Assembly (NCBI RefSeq): GCF_933775445.1
Contig: NC_065874.1
Coordinates: 16,511,001-16,575,000, forward strand
Length of the DNA: 64,000 nt
Source of the DNA: Argentina anserina
Taxonomy: Eukaryota > Streptophyta > Magnoliopsida > Rosales > Rosaceae
Reading direction: 5' to 3'
Shown here: positions 31,269 through 43,749 of the stretch, piece by piece
How the letters are laid out: each line of letters opens with the position of its first letter
Position numbering within the stretch: position 1 is the stretch's first letter
The notes under the pieces: model-generated
What the model saw: only the letters and a program-made list of their open reading frames with translations
What the model was told of the DNA's origin: nothing
Database searches by the model: none
Program-made: the position numbers and the translations under genes

Positions 31269-33250
31269 GAACTTACAATAAAAAATATAAAAGAATTGAA
31301 ATATTTGAGCCCACCAGGATTGACACAGATCTACAATCCTTGAGTCCAACTAGATTAACCTATGTGCCAAATTGCGACGCCACATCGCATAATGGTGAAT
31401 CCAATTAATGTGAATAAGTGTTCTTATTGGAGACGAGCATCCAGATAGTCCGCTATATTGCAACTTGACAAGTGATCTCTTTTTACGCTAGATATGTGGA
31501 ATATCACTTTGATGAGACAGTCTTCCCGTCGTTAGGGGGAGATAAGAACAAATTTTTTTTAAGTGGAACGAAAGAAATTGTCGTGGTTTATCCCCATTAT
31601 GTCTCATCTTGATCTCCACTATTGCACAAAGTGATGAGATCACAGATATTAGTTGCAAATATGCTTGCAAAGTTCAATGTCCTAAGAAGAGGACAAGACA
31701 CCACCCAAAAGGAATTGGGCATTGTGTTGCCGCTATAGATGGTGGCATCTTGACACCATAAAGTGGCATAAATAGTGTCATAGGCCGTGGCTCTCCAAGG
31801 AAGAGGGGGAGACCACCTTCTGTTCGATATATACTCGATTAAAGGAAGAAAGCGAGTCTGGCACAATTGGATCCATTGATCCATAATCTCAAATCTGCCT
31901 CATGAGAATTCCTGGATTTTGTTTATCACTGGGGGACGCCTCATATGGTAGAACAAATCCTTGCAAATACATAGATCTCTACAAATACAAATCACATGAG
32001 GATGTAGGATATTGAGTCTTGATATCGAACCATATTTCGTTGAGAAATAACAACGTAGTAATTTTTGCTTAATAAAAAGAAGCGATCCAGCTTGAGCTAA
32101 GGTTCACTAACAAAGAGATAGGTATTTGGGCAGGTGAAGCCAACACCGCAAGTGTAAACCCTATCATATATCTTTGTTATGATGCGTATGAGAAATAAGA
32201 GTTTAGACTTACTTTATGGCGCAAGATCTCTCACTACTGCACTGGAATCGACTACGAAGAGATATTCATTTGTAATGGACTACAATGAGATATTCTCGTA
32301 ATGGATGTCATTGCACTCCACTACTTTTTCAATGTAGTAGTTTCCAAAAAACTGATAGAATGCAGCTTATGAATGTTATAATAAGATATACATGAAAGTC
32401 ATAGAATAGACTTTACCCACCCAAGATATACATGAAAGTCATAGAATAGACTTTATCCACCCAAGATATGGTTCTAGACCACGTAGTGTTATAAAAGGAA
32501 TTGAAACGTTTACGAAGTAAGATACTTGATTATGAATAGCGATCAGATGTGTTATGTCATTGCCTATTCAATATAGATTTGCACAGTCTTTTGATGAACT
32601 AAAAAGATGTCGCCATTACAAATCCTACGTCGAGAATAAAAAAGATCATTGGGAAGACACAATCTCAAAATGGATCTTCAGGACTGTAATATTGATGATT
32701 AACCATCAACCGGCCTTAAAGCACTCTAAAGGTTAAAAGTGAGGCTTCTATAACTCCCATGATCAGTCGAAGTTTTTAAAGATAGATCCGTTTTCGTCTA
32801 AATGAAAGATGACGAATAAGTGTCAAGAAATGAGATTTCCTATACAAGTGCAAAGACGCATTATTGCACTCAACACAATATACTTGACTCGACATCTCAT
32901 TCGTTGTATAGCTTAACGCCCACGCAACAACAATAACTAAAGTTTTAGGTTTATAGTCCCTATAAAGAAAAGAGAAAACGACATGATGAGAATGAATACT
33001 ATTCACGTCGTTGCATTTTTGGCGTAAAGAAATACGTACTAAATAAAATGCATAATTAAATGTGCAAAAGTTATTAAAGCTCTCATGATTAATGTAAAGA
33101 TCAGGGGGAGTCTAGCACATATATGTTAATCTTAAATGTAATAGGTGTGTTGTGCTCTTTTCCCCTTCGCCTAAGGGTTTATTTTCTCCCACTGAGTTTT
33201 GTTACTTGGCAAGGTTTTTAATGAGGCAACACCCTATGCACCATAACTCG
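31269..33250 (+). pseudogene. copia-2 integrase C-terminus, reverse transcriptase and 3' UTR, decayed
   Basis: At 31480-31560 the plus strand reads ARYVEYHFDETVFPSLGGDK, the post-core integrase motif. At about 32135-32290 broken segments match the TP.GVKPVGYKWVFVRKRNE and RPGIDYEETYSPVMD segments of copia reverse transcriptase (for example ALESTTKRYSFVMDY). DIYMKV occurs at 32387. Stops are frequent. From about 33180 comes the usual copia tail (CTTGGCAAGGTTTTTAATG, GAGGCAACACC). Confidence 0.72.
32383..32462 (+). repeat. 40-bp exact-period tandem duplication in the reverse transcriptase remnant
   Basis: AAGATATACATGAAAGTCAT plus the next 20 bases occur twice, with one difference (TTACCC/TTATCC). 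Confidence 0.9.
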
Positions 33251-33474
33251 GCACAAGGGGGAGTGTTGAAGGAAAAACAACATTAGTGTGCATTCGTTAA
33301 AACAAATAAAGGACTGAGTTAATGACGTTTATGGTTAACAGATGTAACATATCAATTATCATTATGTAGTCTTAAGTATCATTGTAATTATAATTTACTT
33401 CTATTGTAATTCTGACCCCTATATAAAGGGGATTATCAATGAGATGAGTAGACCATTCCATTTTCCCTACAACA

Positions 33475-34404
33475 TCAAACATGTTTTGTCAACCAAAAGG
33501 TACGTGAAGTTACAATTACATCCTTACATCATATGTTAATTTGAAATTATTTTTTTTATAATTAAGGAGTAGATTGGTAAATAACAAAATCAAAATAAAA
33601 TATATTTTCAAATATTTTCTACTTTTTATGTGGATAATCATCCACTACCAACATGTCACTATCATAACCACTCACTAACATCAATCTCTATTTTTTCTGA
33701 AATTTTATTTTTATTTATTCTTACACATGTAGAGCATGTGTTTATGACTAGTACTATATAATTAAAATCTCAAAAATAACTTTCAAAAACATGAAATAAA
33801 AAGTGAGCTAATAATAATTTTAATTAAAATTTATATTAAAATATATTAATTAACTTCTTTAACTTAAGTATGATAAAAAAAAATTAATAATATAACAATC
33901 TTAATTACTAGAGTAGAAATAATACTTAAACATATAATAACATATCTAAAATCTTAAAATATAAATTTAGCCCTAACATATTTGAGACAAATAATGTCAC
34001 ATCAATGAATAATTTCATTTTATAAGGCTAAAATTTTAACTTTGGGACTTTTACCCTTTTGGGTTGAAAATGACCCTACCCTTCTCTCTATTATGATTAC
34101 TAGCCATGAAATTTTGGTAACCGGTCTCCAGAAATTGATTGGTGGATAAATGAAAGAAGCTGTGTTGAAATTTTGATCAAGTTATCACATACCTAAACTC
34201 TTTATTCTTGGGTCATTGATGTTGAGATCAATTATATATGTTTCTTTACTTCTCCTTGTCAACATATCTACTAGAATAAGTATTTACATACTTGCTAGTG
34301 TAACTTATCATTTTTAATTATCTTAATTGGCTCGTTAATATTTTTCTTTTGTTTTCATAATAAAATTTTCAATCACATATATAGAACAACTCAATTGACA
34401 ATAT
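33475..34404. other. AT-rich intergenic spacer
   Basis: No open frame of interest and no element ends seen. It is A/T-rich with poly-T and poly-A runs. Confidence 0.5.
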
Positions 34405-34840
34405 ATATATACAGATTTTCTCAAATAAGGAGGTCCGCACCAATGGTTTTGATGCGGATATCTATTTTTGAACCACTTTTTCGGTCAAACTTCCTCATCT
34501 TCACCGTCTAATATCTAGATAATATTGTGTACATTATCTCTGCAAAATTTCAACCAATTTGGTGATTGTTAAAGTCCTCAGAATCAAAAAACAAATGGAT
34601 TAACTGAATTCTGTCAAACATGAACCGTTCATATTTTTAACAGAAAAACGTAATTTTAAGGGTCTTAACAATCACCAAATTGGCTGAAAATATGCAGAGA
34701 TGATCTACACAATATTATCTAGATACTAGACAGTAGAGATAAGAAAATTCGATCAAAACGTGATGCAAAAATAGAAATCCGCACCAAAACAGTAGTGCGG
34801 ACCTCGCCAGCCAAGAAAGGCTATATATATATATATATAT
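34405..34840. mobile_element. long-TIR fold-back MITE with GAGGTCCGCAC ends
   Basis: GAGGTCCGCAC near 34430 pairs with GTGCGGACCTC near 34805. The arms extend about 190 bp with moderate divergence (TATCTAGATAATATTGTGTA and CAATTTGGTGATTGTTAA occur inverted). It is embedded in (TA)n on both sides, so the TSD cannot be fixed. It is probably Mutator-like. Confidence 0.7.
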
Positions 34841-34850
34841 GAGCAAGTAA

Positions 34851-35168
<318 letters not shown>

Positions 35169-35193
35169 TGGCTAGGAGGATTTGAAAGGCATT

Positions 35194-35415
35194 ATGGCAT
35201 TAAGATTTCCAAGGCTTAGCTCAAGACCCCACTACTCGTCGTATTTGATTTGGTATTGCTACCGCACATGACTTCGAGAGTCATGATGATATTACTGAAG
35301 AATGTCTTTATCAAAATATTTTTGCTTCTCATTTCTGTGGACTTCCGGAAATCTGTTTCATGTAGCTTGGCAAGAATGGGTCTCTTGCAAAGTATAAGCC
35401 CATTGTAGATGCATT
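35194..35415 (+). pseudogene. psaB: psaB 5' end (plastid photosystem I P700 apoprotein A2)
   Basis: MALRFPRLSSRPHYSS-type start with a frameshift, then RRI, a stop (TGA for W), [18 protein letters not shown], and further on GNLFHVAWQ. It begins 25 bp after the psaA stop, as in plastid genomes. Internal deletions and the stop show decay. Confidence 0.92.
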
Positions 35416-35652
35416 AAACCTAAGTTCCAGGTTTTGAAAGAAATAGCTCGACCTCGAAAAGCAGGCAGGCCGAATCGGGCCACCCCTTGGGCTGGGAATG
35501 GCCCAGCCCACATGCATAATTTGATAAAAGCACTCCAGTCCCTCGAAGTGGCTTGTCAACCACGCTTTCCCTCCCTCAAAACAATGCTCCTCACCTTCGG
35601 TCCCCCTTGGGTTAGGGCAACACAGCAATGAGTAGTTCGCTCCAGGACTCCA

Positions 35653-35672
35653 CCCCCCCCCCCCCCCCCCCC
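35653..35672 (+). repeat. C20 homopolymer
   Basis: Twenty consecutive C in the organellar block. This is unusually long for plant DNA and may be partly an assembly artefact. Confidence 0.85.
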
Positions 35673-36456
35673 GAGAGCAGGATGCCGGAGTTTTAGTCGC
35701 GCCTCTCCACTCTAACAAAGTAGTCCATCTGAAAGAAAACGTGGGTTTTCTATACAAATGGTGCCCATTCGGCCAATGTTGAGTGTCATGCGGCGGCAAG
35801 GAGTTAACACCAAGGAAACTCCGCAATAGCAGGAGAAGAGGCCAACTCAGCCGTAGAAGAAGCACAAGGAGACGAAGCAGCCGTTTACAGAGAATGATAA
35901 ATTTGACTTTACGGCATCAAATGGATTAGGAGGCCTTGGGGCCTAAGCATGTGAATCAATTACCTTTTAAGTAAAAGTCAAATCCAATTGGTCTAGTTAG
36001 CGCTCTAACCTCACTCACAAGAAGGAAAGCTCCAAAACTCCCTCTTCCAACGGTCGAGCAACATGAGAAGATAGAAGTAAATCCTTTCCCTCTCTCTAAG
36101 GTCAAGCCTTGAGCCTTTCATCTTACGCGCGGTCATCCAGAGGTGTATATTCCCATTCTGCCTGGATCTGGTATCATAACTCACAAATCCCACAAGAGTC
36201 TGAAAATGTGTCTTGATGAAGAATTACGGATGGAGTCACCCCCTAAGAATTCTGCAAGCCTCTTCAAAAGGGGATGCATCCTAATAAGCAAGAGTTAGTT
36301 ACTCACTTTACAAATTAGTATATTCCTGCCTCTTTTTTATGAGAGTCGTATTCCAGTTTGCTTGCATGCCGCTTTAGGCACATCTCTCTTTCTTAGTGTC
36401 ACGTTGAACTGAATATTTCCTAGCGCTTTTTTCAGATCTCTAGAAACATATAGATT

Positions 36457-36819
36457 TTAGGATCTTCTATAAAATTGGGCTATTTCTCCACCCGGATGGA
36501 GCTTCTTTTCTGGCACGTCGGAAAGCTTTCGCAATATTCGTTGCTCAATAAGGTCCGGGGCATAAGCTGCTTCCAGAGCAGAGGTTGCGAAGCTAACAAG
36601 CCTACAAGCGGGCTGTGTGTCGAGATAAAAGCAATAAAGCGCTGAGGAATGAAGAACCGTGGGTGGAAGCACTAGGAGAAAGCTAAATAGTTCAGCGCGC
36701 AATACCATAAGTCTTATGTTACACAGATGGGGATCCGGCTTTACTAATAATAGTAAAGGTAGGGGACCGAGGTGAAAATACCAATGCAGCAGAGAACGAC
36801 TGCATGAATCGGAATCCAC
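36457..36819 (-). other. unidentified 120-codon open frame in organellar DNA
   Basis: The predicted peptide has a hydrophobic stretch (FSFLLVLPPTVLHSSALYCF) and a basic C-terminal part with LIEQRILRKLSDVPE. I do not recognise it as a standard mitochondrial protein. It may be a mitochondrial chimeric ORF or chance. No promoter or ribosome context is evident. Confidence 0.25.
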
Positions 36820-37385
36820 TTATATTAAGATTATATTAAGACGGACGACCGAGAAATAAAGTGATACTGAAGCGGTACAAAAGAATTTCATTGAAATAGT
36901 GGCCTCCGCCCCAGAAAACTGATGTTTTTGGGACTTTGCGATCATCCCACTCAACAAAGAGACTAGCGATATTGATGGCAAAGCAGGGAGAAGGACCCAT
37001 GTGTGGAAAGACGCCTCCCATGTAGTACTCCCCCTATATCTAAAGGGGTTTATGCATTCCACTTGTAGTTTACTAAACTAGCGAGTGAAGCCTTTAGAAT
37101 ATGAATAACCGACTGGGACCAAAGGAAAGGCCTATGCTATCTAGCTGAGGGTCTGGAAGAGATCCATCCCTTTGTTCTGAAGTTGCTCCTTCAGAGAAGT
37201 CTTTCATAGGCACGTTAACCAAGTCTTTCACCTGGACACGTTAACCAAAGTCTTTTGGAGAACAGATTGTGCCAGAAGGATCTGGATATAAAATTAAATG
37301 TATATTACATTATACAATTTGTTACTTTTTTATTACAAATATCCACAATAACTTTATTCGTAATTCAAATAGGAATACTACCACC

Positions 37386-37470
37386 GGAGGGAAGCTGAAT
37401 CAGTTGCAGGCTATAATGTAGAATATGCGCGGGATGCGATCCTTAATAGTCCACTGTTGGCGGAAGCCAA
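37386..37470 (+). pseudogene. nad1: second mitochondrial nad1 exon/intron fragment
   Basis: AGCTGAATCAGTTGCAGGCT onward reads [12 protein letters not shown] and continues into the same group II intron start (GATGCGATCCTTAATAG) seen in the copy at 7511. The exon part upstream is lost within a few codons, while the intron side continues to about 37510. Confidence 0.85.
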
Positions 37471-38429
37471 TGTCCCGGGGTCTCGGGGACTCATTCTGAC
37501 TGAAACAAGGGGTGGGTCTTTACCAACTTTTTAATATTCTTTTTTAGGGAAGCCAAAAAACCGCATAGGGTGGTTTGGGCTGGGAAGGAAGGGTTGTTAT
37601 ATTGCTCCTCTTTTTTTTCTTCGCGCCAGATGAGATGATGATTAGTGGGTCAGGTCCAGTGTGTGCTCTTGATCACAATCATGAAATTTTAGGGGGGCTG
37701 TCCTTTCAATCAATCTCTGGTCGCTCAGTGCTGCTATTGGTGCGAGTTGTAAGGAGTCTTGGTCTCGGCTAGGGCGTGATTTCATTCTCGAAATGGGAGT
37801 TGGTGAACCGCAAGACCAGACAAGTGACTTCCTCGCCGAGGAAGTGACATCATTTCCGTCTAAGTAAAGTGTTTCTATAGGTGAGGCACCGTAGAAAAGG
37901 TTCTGGAAACATGTCTTCCTATTCCATCTTTTCCCGAATCTCCTTTAACGGAAGAAATAGAAGCTCGAGAAGGAATAGCAAAACCTAGTTAACTCGAGGA
38001 TAAAGTAGTTTTCTAGCCTCTTCCTTCAAACTATACTTACACCTTAGCAGCCGTTAATAGCAAACAAACCCAACCTGGTGGATTGGGATACCATGAGGAC
38101 CCCTTTAGCTTAAAAAATCTAGAGGGCCTATCGAAGTGGGTCCTTGCGCACCAAAGACAATGATGGATGGTACCAGGGTTTTTCCAGCGGCTATAACTTA
38201 AGAGGCTTGATGAGCAGTCGGTCCTGGGCAACCAGTTTCGCTTTCAAACGAAGTTTCTTTCCTCGACTATATAGCATTCGATGAAATCGACTATCAAAGT
38301 TGGATCGTAGGACGTTGATCGAGCTTATTCTGCGCCTAGTCCCAGTTTCGGTTAAAGACTCGGAGCGTGATCAGAGATTGGCCCCCTAGGCGAGCCTCTC
38401 CCCCAGTCTCCAACCCTTTTACTTGCTTA

Positions 38430-38652
38430 TCTCTATCTATCTGGGCCGGAAAAACGTTTTTTGATGGTTTTTCCGCTTCTCACAGCTGCTCTTTCTACAC
38501 CCCCGAATATTTGGTGCCAAATTATCGCCTGTTTCCTTATTTCTTTGATAATAGAGTCGGTTATATTTGTGGCATCGATTGTACAAGTTCGTGAAGAAGG
38601 TTGGACGAGTGGAATGAGGGAAAGCGGCTTGATCGACAAAAAAGAAGAGTAG
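38430..38652 (+). pseudogene. mttB: mttB (tatC) 3' end, mitochondrial
   Basis: The plus strand from 38461 contains STPPNIWCQIIACFLISLII, then FVASIVQVREEGWTSGMRES and GLIDKK, the C-terminal transmembrane helix and tail of mitochondrial TatC (Sec-independent translocase subunit). The N-terminal part is absent. Confidence 0.88.
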
Positions 38653-39396
38653 CCCACCTAACGTTCAGTCCCTTCACTCTTCCTTTGTAGCTAAGGGTTT
38701 CTTTCTTCATCTTCCTTAGGCTTTAAAGCCAATTACATAAGCAGCAGTTCTGGATTCAAGGCGATCATACCTATCACTATTGTGTTACTAAAAGTGTGAT
38801 ATACTTATGGGACAGGTTAAAGCCAATTCATCGTAATATGTTTCATTGCGACAAAATGAGGTTCCGCAAGGAAGGCACGAAAGCATCCTAGATAGGAAAG
38901 AGCCATGAGACCCTTGCATAGGCATTCAACATTAGAATCGATGAATACGCGCATGTTACGATATAGATATCCCGCAGGAAGTCATGAACGGGGAGGAGAT
39001 ATTCCATATCGAGCTCGACCAAGGCATTCAGTGACAGGGGAGTAAGGGTTTTAGATATTCATTATCAAGGGCGAATCTCCCTGACTCTGCTTTAGTCATT
39101 AGGGCTACTTATGTAAAGCGCTTTAAAGGCACGAAAGCCTCCTAGATAAAGACATTTGGGGCCCTTGGGCAGAAGAATCGCTCAATAGTTTTTAAAGCAT
39201 ACCAGTCTTTCAATCGCCTACTCTTTGGCCCTTCATTATTATTATTAGTAAGATAGGCTCCAGCTCGTTAAACGAGCCTCTGTTTCTCTTTAAGTAGGAA
39301 TTCTCGATCTATCTATACCAGAAGGGCAGATGAGTTCTTCTTTCTTTTATCACTTAGCAGCTTTCTCGTGTTTGCACACTATAAGGATCTTGTAAA

Positions 39397-39534
39397 CTAA
39401 TCGAGACCGAAAATTGGAAAAAGAGATACGAACGGAGAGGAATAACCAATCGATGAAAGAACATGAAACCATTCTGTTTCAATAGAGGTACGAGAAACGG
39501 TTGGGGGCAATGAAGTAGGTAAAGTGGTTGGATT
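39397..39534 (-). pseudogene. ccmB: ccmB 3' end, mitochondrial
   Basis: The minus strand reads NPTTLPTSLPPTVSRTSIET then EWFHVLSSIGYSSPFVSLFP, the C-terminus of the cytochrome c maturation ABC transporter subunit CcmB. Upstream of 39534 the frame runs into unrelated sequence, so a rearrangement joins two segments here. Confidence 0.85.
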
Positions 39535-41612
39535 TCTTTTAGCTTGCCTTGTGTGGGTCTCCCGGGTGTCTACGGCAGATCCAATCAGTCTCGTGATGAA
39601 GAGAAAGATTTTCCGATCTTCCACTAAGATATAAGAAAGGTATCGTCATGACAACGGGAGACCTAGCTTTTCTATTAGATTGAAATTGGCATGCACAAGC
39701 AAGAAAATGGTAGCGTCTAACACGCAAGGGCCTTGCTTCTTTAGGGTAAAAGCCATTCTTTTGGGTTTTGGGCTGCCGGAAAGATTATAGGTTCTTTATG
39801 AGCGATGGGCTGAAAATGATCTGATTGGTCTTGTTAGCTAGCTCATCTCCTTACTTTAGAGTCCGACGAAGGTTATGAAACCAGCGTCTTGTTAGAGCAT
39901 ATGTAACTTCTGATATAGGAGTTGGAGCAGGAACACGAGTAGGGGCGAAATTCCGGTTGTTCAGAGACTCCGATCGGTTCTATTAAGGACAGGTCGTATT
40001 GATGACCAAGAAAACTCTGGAGAAGAAGCAAGCTTCAACGTTCCCCAAGACAACATAGTCATCATTGTGGGGAGGGTAAAGAGCATCCAACGCAAAGCGG
40101 CCTTAAATTCCCTTGTTTCGTCGTGGCACACCCCCTCCATAAGCACCCCCCGGCTCAGGGAGACCAGAAAACGCCTTTCTTTTTCCCCCCTTCGTCGGCC
40201 CTTGGCGCCTTCCTTAACAAGCCCTCGAGCCTCCTTTGCCGATTCGAGCGAGAGCCCGAACGGGGGAGGCGAGAACATCTTGATCGAAAGCTCCATTGTT
40301 CCCGTTGTTCACCATTCAGACTTGGTTACATCGTTAACAGGACAGCCTTTCTTGGGTATTATTCCTCTCTTCGCCCCCATAACACCATAACACCAATTCT
40401 GACGCATAAAAGCCTTGTGCGCTATGAGACCCCATAAGTTGACAACGGTTCCTTCTTCATAGCCTTTGATGTCGAAGAGATAGAAATGACTTTCTCACCT
40501 CCTTCGTGTAGTTCCTCTACTTCATTGATTGATTAACATGGAACTATCACCCAAACCAAGGGAAAGCCCACGAGCCGACTGCTACTCTGTTGTTTCGTTT
40601 CGCCCGGATCGAGAACTGTCACCTTCAGATATAATAGATCCGGATTGGCACTGACGAAGAAAGGAGGACATAGATGATGTCGAATTCTGATAACAACATC
40701 TGCCAGCGGGTTGTTAACGAAGGCTTCGTCATACTTCAGAGGATCCATCCGTGAAGTTGGTCCGGCGCACCCGTACTCACTTAACGAATGCTGCTTAATT
40801 ACGAAGGAAATTCTTTCTTAATCTATAGATTTCCCTTTCATTAAGCTCTTTGAGCCAGGAGTGGACATCATCATCATCTGCAGACAAATCCAGATCAGAT
40901 CTTGTTTCATCATTAGCTTAGCAAAAGTGGAATAGTATAACAGGCTTTCCAGAAAATAAGACGAAACCCGCTTTATCGATATGAGATAAATGCGTTCAAA
41001 AAGACCTCCTAAACCCCCCGAGCTGGCCTAACTGCTCGACTATGCGCATCTTTTCCTAGTCTTATTCAATCTATTATGAGAGTTCTTTATCCTTTTTTTT
41101 GGTGGAAACCGTACTCCACGAATGTGGTTTATACGGATCGTCTAATTGGGTCGACATGTTGTCACTGCTTTGAACTTAAGTCAGCAACTGATAGGTGGCC
41201 GTTATCTTTAATGTTCGAAGTTATGTGTCACATATTTGATCGGGCCTAAGAAGATTCAAGTACCGAAGCTTGTTCCTTTCAAGAAACCAAAAGAGATGAG
41301 GGTGGCCTCTGATGATGAATATGATGATGAGTCATAGCCTGTGGCTTTGGAGTCGACCCCGGTAACAAAGAAGGAATCCATAAAAACTTGGGATCCGACA
41401 CCATGATAAAATACTACCCTCATGATTAGACCATGTCCCTGAGATTTGATAAAAGAAAGGTGCTTTAGCTTAATACGTTGTAATTGGATAAGTTATTAGG
41501 AATATGACAGAACGAAAGACCAAGAAAAGAAAGAAGAATGCACACAATTTATTTTGCATTGGTTATTGTCTGCCTTTTTTCTTAAAGACACACCGTCAAC
41601 TCGCATATCCCA

Positions 41613-41690
41613 CAATTAGGATTTCAAGACGCAGCAACCCCTATTATGCAAGGAATAATGGACTTACATAACGATATCTTTTTCTTCCTT
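41613..41690 (+). pseudogene. cox2: cox2 5' exon fragment, mitochondrial
   Basis: [20 protein letters not shown] then DIFFFL: the N-terminal segment of cytochrome c oxidase subunit 2 at its first membrane helix. It is cut off on both sides and marks the right edge of the organellar block. Confidence 0.9.
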
Positions 41691-41708
41691 GGTTTATGCC
41701 ATGATTAG

Positions 41709-41739
<31 letters not shown>

Positions 41740-42664
41740 CTGTCTGCATGATGACGAGTGGAAGAGAACCAAAAACTAACAAAGTGATCGATGATCAGTT
41801 GATCCATAACTAGGCTAACATTTAGTTATCGAAAAGAAAAACTAGTCTAATTTTCCATTTGGTTCTGGCTAATTAGCAAATGGAAATTAAAGGGTGTGCT
41901 TACCTATACATATATTATATATATGATTAGGGTCTGAAATTAGGAGTACTATAGCTAGCTACTTAAAGAATGTGTTTAATTTGTCTTTTTTCCTGAGGTT
42001 AATTTATCTCTCGACAAAGCATGGTGGAGGTCCCTAACTCCCTATTATTATTATCTTCAACATATCAAACGCCATTCACATTTTCTCCTACAACTTTTAT
42101 TTTAGTTGGTGGAGCCTACGTCAAAAGAAACCGAGTGTCGACCTTTAATATGAGCCACTCTCTCTCTCTCTTGCTAAGTCTCTTTCTGGAAAAGTGGTTG
42201 TGTAAATATCTTTTTCACACATAAAAGCACTCCATTTTTCCGGTTTGATTACATTCTTTAATTAAATCGTGATTATAAATTTAAGTATGTTATTTGATCG
42301 TTTTATTCAATATCAGAATATCTAATCATTTTCTCGTTGAGATTATAACCTCGATGGATGATTTGGTAAGGCCTCCAAAGTGGACTTGCACTGTACGTCC
42401 AGCGCTCTTGCCTTTGAAAAAATTGGACATCAGTAATATAAGTGCGTGATATATACATATAACCGGCATGCTTAATTTTCTTTTATCAAATTCCTAAATC
42501 TTGAGCTCTAAACCCCTAAACGCGCATAATGAAATTCATAAAAATGAAAGATGCATGCTAAGAATGATATGACAATTAAATACGCGAAAAACAACATTCA
42601 CGAAATAGATTCCTAAGTATGTATTAAAATTCCATATAGTTTTTCAATATCCTTATAAAAATAA
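41691..42664. other. AT-rich spacer with microsatellites
   Basis: Holds (TA)n(TG)n at 41709-41739 and a short (TC)n at about 42155. No convincing gene. A 67-codon frame at 42021 lacks any recognisable feature. Confidence 0.5.
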
Positions 42665-42976
42665 GAATAAAATACTAATCACTCCTCAAACTATCACAAA
42701 CTCGACATTTTACTCCTTTAAATTTCAATTTCAACTGATCACTCCTTATACTTTCCAAATTCGAGCAATCTGGTCATTCCGTCATCTTTCCATCTAATTT
42801 GACTGTTAAGTTATTTTTTCGGCAAACAGAAATTAGATGGACTTAACATCCAAAGATGACAGAATAACCAGATTGCTCAAATTTGAAAAGTATAAGGACT
42901 GATCAGTCGAAATTGAAACTTAAATGAGTAAACTGTCAAGTTTGTAAAACTGTGATGAGTAACCAATATTTTATCC
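42665..42976. mobile_element. Mutator-like fold-back MITE, copy 2 (312 bp)
   Basis: Same family as 23020-23343 (shared ATCACTCCT, CAAACTCGAC, TTTCAATTTCAACT and GGTCATTCCGTCATC words). Perfect 9-bp TSD TAAAAATAA at 42656-42664 and 42977-42985. Almost the whole length is inverted. Confidence 0.9.
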
Positions 42977-43131
42977 TAAAAATAATATATTAAGGAGACT
43001 ACTCATTCTGTTTTAGAGTATGAGATAATACTTCAATTGATAGATTAAATGCGTATGAGGCCAGGATCTTCCAAATGTTAACCTAAGTACGTCTCATATT
43101 TCTACAATTTTCAAATAATGGTTATCAGTAA

Positions 43132-43741
43132 TAAGGTTCTAAAAATCGGTCTGGGTGGCCGCCTAGGCGCTAGGCGCAGGTAATCCGATCCGATTTTAGG
43201 TTGTGCGGATGTCTTGGCGTTTTTAGCCAAAAACCCGCCTAAGCGGGTTCTGGGCGGGGCTAGGCGGATTCTAGGCGTTTTCTAGGATTGTTGTGGACTT
43301 CTGGGCGGATTTGTGCGGGTCTGGGCGGGTTCTAGGAGTGTTCTAGGCAGATTTTATGCGGTTTATCTATATTTTCAATATTTGTTTTTGCTAACTATAT
43401 ATATATGACTGTGAGGTCTTGACGGCGTGTGCTACTGTGCCTTGATTTGAATCCTTTTGGTTAACTATATATATATGACCGTGTGCATTGCTTAATTGTA
43501 TTTACTTTTTATATTTTCTAAAACAAACTCATTGTTGTTGTGTTAAACATTAGATTTCATATATATTTCGAGTATTTATCTTATTTATAACCATTAAAAT
43601 ACTTGTTTATAATGTTTTTTAAATTTTTTTATGATATAAATAAAATTAAAATAATTAAAAAATACAAACCGCCTAGTCGCCGTCTAGACGGAGCCTAGGC
43701 GCTAGTCTCCGCCAATTCGCCTAGCGTTTTTTAGAACCTTG
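43132..43741. mobile_element. hAT-type MITE with AAGGTTCTAAAAA ends (610 bp)
   Basis: Ends TAAGGTTCTAAAAA and TTTTTTAGAACCTTG. TSD ATCAGTAA/TTCAGTAA (7 of 8) at 43124-43131 and 43742-43749. Subterminal regions are rich in GCCTAGGCGC and GGGCGGG words, and the centre is AT-rich. Non-coding. Confidence 0.85.
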
Positions 43742-43749
43742 TTCAGTAA

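Larger units (their letters stand above)
25239..33474 (+). mobile_element. Ty1/copia LTR retrotransposon copia-2, full-length but dead
   Basis: Two 211-bp LTRs (25239-25449, 33264-33474) run from TGTTGAAGG to ACAACA or ATAACA and differ at roughly 22 positions (about 10%), so the insertion is old. The flanks CCAAA and TCAAA are one mismatch from a TSD. The 3' LTR is preceded by the polypurine tract ACAAGGGGGAG. Integrase and reverse transcriptase remnants are in plus-strand order. A TIR element (29222-31260) interrupts the integrase. The long AT-rich interior at 26060-28900 has no recognisable gag. Confidence 0.9.

Noticed and set aside
39961..40437. Overlapping 104-111 codon frames on both strands in the organellar block
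   Set aside because: Both strands are open over the same bases and I recognise no mitochondrial protein. Probably GC-rich spacer.
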